Assembly: GCF_003569765.1 (NCBI RefSeq)
Contig: NZ_QXMG01000035.1
Span: 1 to 62,813, forward strand
Direction of reading: 5' to 3'
Source: Caldimonas tepidiphila
Lineage (GTDB): Bacteria; Pseudomonadota; Gammaproteobacteria; Burkholderiales; Burkholderiaceae_C
DNA: 62,813 nucleotides
Below the pieces are notes generated by a model, which ran no database searches, was not told where the DNA came from, and saw nothing but the letters and a program-made list of their open reading frames with translations. A program made the position numbers and the translations under genes. Shown one piece after another: positions 54,610 to 62,813 of the stretch. Every line of letters starts with the position of its first letter. The first letter of the stretch is position 1.

Positions 54610-57294
54610 ATGATTCTTCGCCGTGTTCTCGATTCCCGCATCGGCAGTAGCGTGCTGCTGTGCGTCCTGCCCTGCCTGCGGCTGCTGCTCTCCGGCTTGG
54701 GGATGAAGTCCGCCTACATGTCGGTGGAGATCGCGCTGACGCGCCGCACCCGACTCTTCGACCGCGAGCACTACCTGCGGCAGTTCGCCGGCACAGTTGC
54801 GTCCCTGCCGCTGCGTCACTACGTCACGGAGGGCGACCGCGCAGGGCTGTCGCCGAACCCGCTGTTCGACCAGGGCCACTACCTCGCCGCGCTGGGCCGC
54901 AGCGCGCTCCCGGTCAATGCGCTGCTGCATTACGCGCTGCTGGGCCGCTTCAGGCGCGTGTCTCCCTCCCCGGTCTTCGACATCGGCTACTACCTCGCGA
55001 CCAATCCGGACGTCGCTGCCAGTGGTCGGGACCCCCTCTACCACTTCAGCCGCTGGGGCTGGAGGGAGGGGCGCAACCCGTTGCCCGGCAGCCCGCTGAA
55101 CCTCGGCCTGAGCCGCACGGCACTGAAGGTCGCGAAGACCAACCCGTTGGCGCACTGCCTGAGCCAGGGCCTGCCGCTGGAGAGCCTGTTCGCGGCGCCA
55201 CTGGCGTCGAGCAAGCGCGACTACACCGATCCCTCGGCATGGGAAGGACTGGCGCCGCGGACGCAGGCGCCCGGCGACGCCGTGGACGTGCTGATTCCCG
55301 TCTACCGGGGACTGCAGGAGACGCTGCGCTGCATCCACAGCGTGCTGGTCGCCCCGGTGTGTACGCCCTATGTGCTGGTGGTGATCGACGACGCGGGGCC
55401 GGACGGGGAGTTGCGCCGGATGCTCGACACGCTGGCGGAGCGCGGACTGTTCGTGCTCGAGCGCAACCCGCGCAACCTCGGCTTCGTGAAGACCGTCAAC
55501 CGGGGCCTGCGACTGTACCCGACGCGCGATGTCGTGATCCTGAATTCGGACACGCAGGTCTTCAATGACTGGCTGGACCGCTTGCTCGCGCATGCGGCGC
55601 GCGTGCCTTCGCTCGGCACCATCACCCCGCTGTCCAACAACGCCACGATCTGCAGCTATCCGCAGACCCTGCAGCAGAACCTCGTCCCGCCGGACATCGA
55701 TGCCTCGTCGCTCGATCGGCTGGCGGCCGAGGTGAATGCCGGGGTGCTCGTGTCCGCACCGACCGGGGTGGGCTTCTGCATGTACATGCGGCGCGCCTGC
55801 ATCGAGCAGGCGGGCCTGCTCGACGAGGCGAACTTCGGACGGGGATACGGGGAGGAGAACGACTTCTGCATGCGTGCCCTCAGGCAGGGCTGGGACAACG
55901 CGATCGCGGCCGATGTCTTCGTCTTCCACGAAGGCTCGACGAGCTTCGGAACCGCCGAGGCCGCCCGGCGCAGCGAGAAGGCGCTGCAGGTGCTCAAGCG
56001 CCTGCATCCGGACTACCCGAAGCGCGTGCAAGCCTTCATCGAGGCCGATCCGCTCCATCCGCACCGTGCCCGGCTCGACCTCGCGCGCCTGAAGCGGCGC
56101 GCGGGCAGCGGCGGCAACATCCTCCTCGTCACGCACGACCGTGGTGGCGGCACCGAACGGCATGTCGGCGAGGAGACCGCGACGCTGGAAGCTGGCGGCG
56201 CAAAGGTGTTCGAGCTGCGTCCCTCCAAGTGGTCCGGTCATGTCGCACTCGGCGCCTGGGACATCGGCGAGCTGCCCAATCTTGCGCGCTGGAGCGGGCC
56301 GCAGGCGTTGGTGGACGCGCTGCGCGATTTGGGCCTTGCGGAGCTGCACATCCACCATCTCATCGATTTTCCGCCAGGAGTCCACGAGCTGCTCGCCTCG
56401 CTGCGCGACGGGCTGGGCCTGCGCTTGGTCGCGACCTTGCATGACTACTACTCGGTCTGTCCACGCATTAATCTAGTTGGACCGCAGCAGCGCTACTGCG
56501 GCGAGCCCGACGAGGCGGGCTGCAACGCATGCCTCGCGCAGGATTCGCTGATCCGCAGCAGCGGCCGGATCCAGGACTGGCGTGAGCAGCATTCAGCGCT
56601 GCTCGCGATGGCGCACGAGGTCAAGGTTCCGGACGAGGACGTTGCGCGCCGCGTGTCGCGCTACTACCCGGGCCTGCGCCTGAAAGTCGTGCCGCACGAG
56701 GAGGAGGCGGTGCTGCGACCATCTGCTGCTGCTGCTGCGCGGACTCCAGGCCCACTGCGGGTGCTCGTCCTCGGCGCGATTTCTAAGATCAAGGGCTACG
56801 ACATCGTGCTCGGCATGGCACAGGCCGCTCGCCAGCACGGGCTGCCGCTGAAGGTGGAGCTGCTCGGCTACTCGATGAACGACGGGCCGCTGGCCTCCGC
56901 CGGCGTCGAGATGCTTGGCCGCTACGTGGACGGCGAGCTCGTACATCGGATTCAGGAGCGCCACCCAGATTTCGTCTTTATTCCCTCGATTTGGCCGGAA
57001 ACCTACTGCTACACACTTAGCGCAGCCTTCAAAAGCGGTTGCCGAGTAGCAGTCTTCGATATCGGAGCACAAGCTCGTCGTGTGCGAAACGGTTATCCAA
57101 ATCACTTAATCCTGCCGCTGGCCTATGTTGATCAGCCGGAGGCTGTTTGTGAAGCGATTCTGCGCGAAACGAAAAATACCCTTCCACCAAGCATGTTTTC
57201 ATCGACGGAAAGCTGTCCCTCTTCCGTTTTCAACTGTCAACAAAGTGGCTCTCTCGCCTTTTCTGAAAGTACGGACCCTACAAAGCAATTATGA
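54610..57294 (+). CDS. Bimodular glycosyltransferase (GT2 + GT4) with N-terminal repeats
   Basis: An 894-residue enzyme. Residues 50-160 contain three about 37-residue repeats starting FDREHYL (50), FDQGHYL (86) and FDIGYYL (123) and ending PLYHFSRWGWREGRNP. A GT2 domain follows (VDVLIPVYRGLQETLRCI; VVIDDAGPDGELRR; VILNSDTQV; GRGYGEENDF). A GT4-like domain occupies about 500-870 (NILLVTHDRGGGTERHVGEE; HIHHLIDFP; VLVLGAISKIKGYDI; FIPSIWPETYCYTLSAAF). It likely adds two sugars to the capsule chain. GC drops sharply near codon 780 to the end. The stop overlaps the next start (ATGA). GGAG lies 8 bases before the ATG. Confidence 0.88.
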   Translation: MILRRVLDSRIGSSVLLCVLPCLRLLLSGLGMKSAYMSVEIALTRRTRLFDREHYLRQFAGTVASLPLRHYVTEGDRAGLSPNPLFDQGHYLAALGRSALPVNALLHYALLGRFRRVSPSPVFDIGYYLATNPDVAASGRDPLYHFSRWGWREGRNPLPGSPLNLGLSRTALKVAKTNPLAHCLSQGLPLESLFAAPLASSKRDYTDPSAWEGLAPRTQAPGDAVDVLIPVYRGLQETLRCIHSVLVAPVCTPYVLVVIDDAGPDGELRRMLDTLAERGLFVLERNPRNLGFVKTVNRGLRLYPTRDVVILNSDTQVFNDWLDRLLAHAARVPSLGTITPLSNNATICSYPQTLQQNLVPPDIDASSLDRLAAEVNAGVLVSAPTGVGFCMYMRRACIEQAGLLDEANFGRGYGEENDFCMRALRQGWDNAIAADVFVFHEGSTSFGTAEAARRSEKALQVLKRLHPDYPKRVQAFIEADPLHPHRARLDLARLKRRAGSGGNILLVTHDRGGGTERHVGEETATLEAGGAKVFELRPSKWSGHVALGAWDIGELPNLARWSGPQALVDALRDLGLAELHIHHLIDFPPGVHELLASLRDGLGLRLVATLHDYYSVCPRINLVGPQQRYCGEPDEAGCNACLAQDSLIRSSGRIQDWREQHSALLAMAHEVKVPDEDVARRVSRYYPGLRLKVVPHEEEAVLRPSAAAAARTPGPLRVLVLGAISKIKGYDIVLGMAQAARQHGLPLKVELLGYSMNDGPLASAGVEMLGRYVDGELVHRIQERHPDFVFIPSIWPETYCYTLSAAFKSGCRVAVFDIGAQARRVRNGYPNHLILPLAYVDQPEAVCEAILRETKNTLPPSMFSSTESCPSSVFNCQQSGSLAFSESTDPTKQL

Positions 57295-59510
57295 GCGACA
57301 TTTTTAATTTCAACCAGAACCTTGTCCCCTACACCCGTTATCAGGGCCGCGACTACTATCGCATCCAGGGCATGGAGAAGCTTATTATTGGTGGCCGCCA
57401 TCTCTTTTTTGCTGCTTCCGCAGACACTAGCAAAAACTTCGATAGAAGCGGCATTCAGTTGGAGGAGGGAGAATGGCTGGCGACGGGCACTTTCCGGAAT
57501 AGTCTATATGTCGAGCCAATTGCACAGCTAAGCTCTATACGCGGCCTCAGCGTGCTAGTTGAATTTGAGGGGGTTATCCGGTTCAAAATGATGCGTGCTA
57601 CCCGCAATGGGGGGACGCAAGTCATTAAAGAAGTCGTGCTGCAGTCCTCAGAGCGGGCACAGCACGTGCTTAACATTGGCTCGCCTACTGACCTGCCAGA
57701 AGGGTCGCGCCTATTTTGGCATATCGATGCTCTCAATATAGGCGTTACTATCTATGACGTTTCCTATGTCACGATGGCCTTGCCGAACTCAGAATGCCGT
57801 CTCGCAGTCCTGCTACGTACTTTTGGCCGTACAACCGATGTCAAGGCTATCCTGCGGCGTTTCGTTGATGCCGCTCGCCAAGACCGCTTTTATGCGTCTT
57901 TGCTAAGCCATGTGAATTTTTGGGTGCTTGACACGACTGCCGGCAGCGAAACGCAGTATGTAGAAGATTGGCAAAAGGAGCTCAACCTACGCGTATTGGT
58001 AGGTCCCAACCTTGGGGGAGGTGGTAATGCAGGCCACCTGCTAAAGCTCTTTAGCGATGCTTGTGACGCTAGCAAGACGCCCCCCACGGAGGTGCTCATG
58101 CTTGATGACGATTTGTCGCTCTCGATGGAGTCACTGGCTAGGTACTTCATGTTCTGTGCCTACCGCACTCAAGACATCGTCTGCAGCCTGCCAGTCCTAA
58201 TGAAAAGTCGGCCAGCGGTGGTGTGGGAGGACGGTGGGTTCTGGGGCCGTCTCAATGACTTTCAAGCAGGGGCGGGTTTTAACCGCAAGCGCAACCTATT
58301 CCCCTTCTTGCTGAAGCATGGTCGGCAGCTAGACAGTTTCGGGCCGCTTGATGACTTCTGTGCACTCAATACTTGTGAGTACTCAACCTTCATTTTCTTT
58401 GGTATGCCGATGAGGGTGTTCCAGAAGATCGGCTATCCAGCATGTTTCTTCCTGCGCGGCGACGATATTGAGTATTCTTTGCGTGCTTATGACGCCGGGG
58501 TGCCGATGATCACTAACCCGAATTTGGCGGCGTGGCACGAGCCCGCTCACTCCTACGGGCAGGAGTACATGGCTATCCTGCACGGAGTCATTATTAATCT
58601 GACCTATAGTGATAGTGATGTAGATTTCTACGTCCGCTTTTTTGAAGAGCGGATGCATGAGCATTTGTCCATTGATGACCTTTCAGGTTTGGACGTTTAT
58701 AAGCGCGTCCTGGCTGAGTTGCTTGACCCGCAATCTAAAGTGTTGACGGAAAATTTCCAGTCCCACTACATCCCCGTATTAAAGGAACTTGGGGCGATCA
58801 AAGCGATAAAGATTCCCGACGTCGACAAGGATGCTCTGGAGCGACGAGCAGCGGAAACAGGTGCGTTAATCGTTCCGTTTGTCTATCCTGGCTATCACAA
58901 GCACACTGGTACTTCGAGAAGTATCGTTGTGGTCAACCATGGCGCCCGCTCTTATCGTGAAATTCAGGCCCCGAAGCCCGGGATGCGGACTGCTGTCCTC
59001 TGCGAGTATGCAAACCTGTTGGGCCAGCTGAGTGAGAATTTTGCAGAAATCCGTGCGCGCTGGCAGCAGCGTCTCGCGACTACTTCCGCTCCCAAGTTCT
59101 GGGAGTCGATTCGCGACCGCTATGTAACAGATACTCGTGAGATCTACTGTGAGGCAGCTGTAGCATTAGAAAATTTTGATTCGGTGGAGGATGCTTTCCT
59201 AGGGTATGATAAAGGTGGTGAAGCCTATAAAGGTGATCAGAAACAGAAGAAGCAATCTGGTAAGCGGCAAGGCAACTTTATTAAAGCGGTGCAAAAGTAT
59301 GTGTCCCCCGTTAAACCGCAAACGCCAGTGGTGATGGAGGCGGCTTCCGTTATCAGCAAGGCAGCAGGGGGGGGGTTTGAATCTTTGCCTGCCGACTTTG
59401 ATCCGGCAGTCTACCTGCATATTAATGACGATGTAAAGGCGGCAGGACTGGATCCTCGCAAGCATTATCTGCTTTATGGGATGAAAGAAGGTCGAAAGTA
59501 CAAGATTTAA
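57291..59510 (+). CDS. GlfT2-like galactofuranosyltransferase
   Basis: A 739-residue glycosyltransferase. Residues 1-160 form a beta-sandwich like the N-terminal domain of mycobacterial GlfT2. The GT-A core has Asp272-Asp273-Asp274 (LMLDDDLSLS) as metal site, Asp391/Asp392/Glu394 in RGDDIEYS as the acidic acceptor motif and His416 in AAWHEP as a metal ligand. The linker near 640-700 is low complexity, and 703-739 is one copy of the FD..YL..N.DV...G.DP..HY...G..EGR repeat of the upstream enzyme. With glf nearby, galactofuranose transfer is the likely reaction. Base composition is much lower in GC than the rest of the window. Confidence 0.85.
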   Translation: MSDIFNFNQNLVPYTRYQGRDYYRIQGMEKLIIGGRHLFFAASADTSKNFDRSGIQLEEGEWLATGTFRNSLYVEPIAQLSSIRGLSVLVEFEGVIRFKMMRATRNGGTQVIKEVVLQSSERAQHVLNIGSPTDLPEGSRLFWHIDALNIGVTIYDVSYVTMALPNSECRLAVLLRTFGRTTDVKAILRRFVDAARQDRFYASLLSHVNFWVLDTTAGSETQYVEDWQKELNLRVLVGPNLGGGGNAGHLLKLFSDACDASKTPPTEVLMLDDDLSLSMESLARYFMFCAYRTQDIVCSLPVLMKSRPAVVWEDGGFWGRLNDFQAGAGFNRKRNLFPFLLKHGRQLDSFGPLDDFCALNTCEYSTFIFFGMPMRVFQKIGYPACFFLRGDDIEYSLRAYDAGVPMITNPNLAAWHEPAHSYGQEYMAILHGVIINLTYSDSDVDFYVRFFEERMHEHLSIDDLSGLDVYKRVLAELLDPQSKVLTENFQSHYIPVLKELGAIKAIKIPDVDKDALERRAAETGALIVPFVYPGYHKHTGTSRSIVVVNHGARSYREIQAPKPGMRTAVLCEYANLLGQLSENFAEIRARWQQRLATTSAPKFWESIRDRYVTDTREIYCEAAVALENFDSVEDAFLGYDKGGEAYKGDQKQKKQSGKRQGNFIKAVQKYVSPVKPQTPVVMEAASVISKAAGGGFESLPADFDPAVYLHINDDVKAAGLDPRKHYLLYGMKEGRKYKI

Positions 59511-59532
59511 GTCGGGCGTATAGGTGAAAAAT

Positions 59533-59566
59533 TTTCTGGAGGCTGGGGTCTCCAGAAATAATTTTT
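59533..59566 (+). terminator. Terminator-like hairpin after the galactofuranosyltransferase gene
   Basis: TTTCTGGAG and CTCCAGAAA (59533-59541, 59550-59558) make a perfect 9-bp stem with an 8-base loop, followed by TTTTT at 59562-59566, 23 bases after the stop codon. It would terminate or attenuate transcription inside the locus, so downstream genes may have their own promoter. Confidence 0.65.
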
Positions 59567-59594
59567 GCAGGAAGGATTTTTGGGCGATGGATTA

Positions 59595-59741
59595 ATGGCA
59601 GAGTTGTCTTGTTGGAGTATTGAAGACATAATTACAGTTAAAATGATGAATGTTGAGGATGAATTTTCTGCTGCTTTTTGGAGGGTGGGCGTCAATGGCA
59701 GTGGGATAATTTCTATGAAGATTGAGGATCATGATGAGTGA
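59595..59741 (+). CDS. Possible small ORF of 48 codons between GlfT2-like and sulfotransferase genes
   Basis: ATG 59595 opens a frame (MAELSCWSIEDIITVKMMNV to MKIEDHDE) whose stop overlaps the sulfotransferase start by 8 bases, as in coupled genes. TTG 59580 is an alternative start with GGAAGG nearby. Apart from this frame the 223-base gap is empty. No homologue is recognised; it could be a real small protein, a leader peptide or the stub of a lost gene. Confidence 0.35.
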   Translation: MAELSCWSIEDIITVKMMNVEDEFSAAFWRVGVNGSGIISMKIEDHDE

Positions 59742-60729
59742 AGTTGTTTATGTAGGTTTGCACATCCACAAGGCTGCTGGTACAACGCTGCAAGTCCATT
59801 TGGAGTCTCATCTTCCATGGACGTTAAGGCACACGGCAGCTGATGTGAACCAGAAAACAGCTCGTCTGCATCTAAACGAGCTAGGTATTTTGGCTGCCAA
59901 TCATACGCAGGTTGTGTGGGGTCATCATGTTCACGAGGCTTTACTGACTAATTTCAATCGGCCCGTGTCGCTATTCGTTTTTCTGCGAGATCCGGTTGCT
60001 CGTATTGTAAGTTGGTTTGATTACGAGCGTGCTCAATACGGAGTGAGAGAGACCTTTGAGGAATTTGTTGATGGCCATGCTAACTCTATGTGCGAAATGG
60101 TGGTGTCAGCATTTCCATCCCTGATTGAGCCGCAGGCCGAAAGCTTGGCAGCGCGTGCTATTTCTATTTTGGAAAAATTTAACTTTATTGGGTGTCAAGA
60201 GAATTTTCTCGAGCATGCTGCCATTCTTATGAACGAAATCGGAATCCCTCCGATTCCAAGTGATCTTCGTTTGAATGTGAAGCAAGGCAGCCATAGGGCA
60301 GAATTGAGTTCCGAGCAGCGTGCTTTTCTATTGGAAAAGAACGCGGAAGATGTCGAGCTTTACGACCGGTTCTTTTTGAATGGTAGGAGCCCCTACCGCT
60401 CAGAAAAAATGCATAACTTTTCAACTGTAAACGCAGAGAATTTTAAGGAAGAGCTTCGGAGTGTTGCCCAAATGGCCTTCGACTTGCGCCTTCCGTTCAA
60501 CCATTCTGATGTGTTTGACGATGTAATGCACAGTAGCCTGCGGCGTTTAATGTTGAGTTACTTCTGCTCGCCGGAAGAACAGGCTGGAAAAATTATGGAA
60601 GCGTTGAAGCTTCTAAGTGGTTTAAATAATTTTGTGCTCGACGAATATTTCTTGCATTTCCTTCGTCAAAGAGTAATGAGAGGCGAAAAATTGGATAAGG
60701 CATCTATTGATGCGTTGGGGAATGTTTAG
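59734..60729 (+). CDS. Sulfotransferase-like protein (Sulfotransfer_2 type)
   Basis: A 331-residue protein. LHIHKAAGTTLQVHLE is the 5'-phosphosulfate-binding loop (family form HIPKTAGT) and FLRDPVARIVSWFDYERA the 3'-phosphate motif. These enzymes transfer sulfate from PAPS to hydroxyls of glycans. GAGG lies 6 bases before ATG 59734. Within the capsule locus it suggests a sulfated polymer, though PAPS-binding folds in such loci are not all proven sulfotransferases. Low GC, like its neighbours. Confidence 0.75.
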   Translation: MSEVVYVGLHIHKAAGTTLQVHLESHLPWTLRHTAADVNQKTARLHLNELGILAANHTQVVWGHHVHEALLTNFNRPVSLFVFLRDPVARIVSWFDYERAQYGVRETFEEFVDGHANSMCEMVVSAFPSLIEPQAESLAARAISILEKFNFIGCQENFLEHAAILMNEIGIPPIPSDLRLNVKQGSHRAELSSEQRAFLLEKNAEDVELYDRFFLNGRSPYRSEKMHNFSTVNAENFKEELRSVAQMAFDLRLPFNHSDVFDDVMHSSLRRLMLSYFCSPEEQAGKIMEALKLLSGLNNFVLDEYFLHFLRQRVMRGEKLDKASIDALGNV

Positions 60730-60760
60730 TGGCAATGTTGGGTTCCGTCAGTTGTGATAG

Positions 60761-61968
<1,208 letters not shown>

Positions 61969-61969
<1 letters not shown>

Positions 61970-62706
61970 TGAGGCCATTTTTCATTTTAGGTTGTGTTCG
62001 CTCTGGCACCACAATGTTGCGGGACATACTGCGATTGCATCCCAATCTGGCTTGTCCTGAGGAAACTCATTTCTTCCGCTGGGCAGAGCCGTTTGGGACT
62101 CCTGCCTTTGTCCATGTGCTGACGCACAATCCAGTCTTAATTAGGCATCGGCAGATGGACGGTATTAGTGAGGAAGAATTCTCTTCATTGCTGAGAGGGG
62201 CTCAATCTCGCGTCGATCTGTATGATAAATATATGGCCCTTTTCTTGCAAAGGCGTAAGCCGGGGGCAACACGTTGGTTTGACAAGACGCCGCAAAATGT
62301 CTACGGTGCATCGTTGATTGCGGAGATACCAGGGGCGAAGTTTCTTCATATTGTCCGCAACCCGGTGGAGGTGGTGGCAAGTTTACGCATCGGCAAGGTG
62401 ATGAAGGTGCAGGAGCTAGTAGGGGCATGCAGTTACTGGAACGAGGCGACTGCGATCCTGAACACGATAAAGAGGGCCTTTCCTGAGCGGGTGCTAGAAG
62501 TCCGCTACGAAGATTTTGTGAAGCAGCCCCTTGAAGGCGTGGAGCAGATCCTGGACTTTCTAGGTGAGCCCTTCGATGCCAAGTGCTACGCAGGTGTCGA
62601 TACCCGCGAGATAACGCATCACGACGAAGGGGTGCTGACAGCTGATGAAATAGTGCGGATTCAGCGTCTCTGCCACACGGGGCGGGTGCGTTACGGGTAT
62701 GCGTGA
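61969..62706 (+). CDS. Sulfotransferase-like protein (Sulfotransfer_3 type)
   Basis: A 245-residue protein with LGCVRSGTTMLRDILRLHPN as the 5'-phosphosulfate loop and HIVRNPVEVVASLR as the 3'-phosphate loop; WFDKTPQN near 103 and VRYEDFVKQPLEGVEQILDF near 183 are also typical. It is shorter than many family members but complete. It overlaps glf by one base. Together with 59734-60729 it suggests two sulfation steps, or one enzyme acting on a carrier. Confidence 0.78.
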
Positions 62707-62756
62707 GGTTCGGCAGCCTGATTGCTAAAGCGGAGAGGGCAAGGAGGCAGGGGAGA

Positions 62757-62813
62757 GGCTTTGTTGCACAAATGGCAGCGAGGGCGCCGGGCGGGGCGTG
62801 GCTTGACAGCGCC
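62757..62813. mobile_element. Probable terminal end of an IS5-family insertion sequence
   Basis: GGCTTTGTTGCACAAAT (62757-62773) strongly resembles the terminal inverted repeats of IS5/IS903-type elements (GGCTTTGTTG...). It begins 50 bases after the last capsule gene and the element would run off the right edge, so transposase and target duplication cannot be seen. Confidence 0.45.

Overview
The window reads as chromosome of a high-GC betaproteobacterium, most likely Burkholderiales. Supporting signs are the order mreB-mreC-mreD-mrdA-rodA divergent from gatC-gatA-gatB with pyrE nearby, a Bug/TctC-type periplasmic receptor, a recA-recX pair with a LexA box, and very high GC over most of the length (for example 43 of 60 bases in 46321-46380). 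No rRNA, tRNA or CRISPR array was found.

Layout, left to right. 1-545 is the start of a lipoprotein gene running off the left edge, preceded by a 900-bp gene-free stretch with an unusual set of inverted and direct repeats. 1450-4481 holds an orphan PstS-like protein, a small hypothetical, an AlkB-like dioxygenase and a LysR regulator. 4549-9946 is a probable aryl-pyruvate oxidation cluster: iorA, a Bug receptor, iorB and a 4HBT thioesterase. 9963-14833 holds an APH/ATPase fusion, a SET-domain protein, a GT2 plus PIG-L deacetylase pair and a metallo-hydrolase. 15035-21004 is a stressosome module (rsbR, rsbS, rsbT, an RsbX-like phosphatase) joined by start/stop overlaps to two histidine kinases, behind a candidate sigma-54 promoter. 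On the opposite strand lie a third kinase broken by one extra copy of a 7-bp repeat, a MEDS sensor protein, a small proline-rich protein and a CBS-pair protein.

24149-24729 is gene-free and looks origin-like: DnaA boxes, a 9-bp inverted repeat and an alternating purine/pyrimidine tract. 24730-36523 carries a hypothetical divergent from a WYL regulator, a Sir2 protein, an MmcB-like protein, cheZ with a decayed cheY remnant in front of it, a small secreted protein, a FabI-type reductase with a MaoC/phosphate-acyltransferase, recX-recA, and a TctD/TctE-like two-component pair. 36752-48755 is core: patatin, rodA-mrdA-mreDCB, gatCAB, a DUF4124 protein and pyrE.

49223-62706 is an ABC-transporter-type capsule locus. 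kpsF, kpsM, kpsT, kpsE and kpsD supply export. They are followed by a bimodular glycosyltransferase, a GlfT2-like galactofuranosyltransferase, a sulfotransferase, UDP-galactopyranose mutase (glf) and a second sulfotransferase. Together these predict a galactofuranose-containing, possibly sulfated capsule. GC falls from about 75% to about 50% inside the 3' end of the bimodular glycosyltransferase gene and stays low to 62706, so the glycan-specific part looks acquired. The window ends in what looks like the terminus of an IS5-type insertion sequence.
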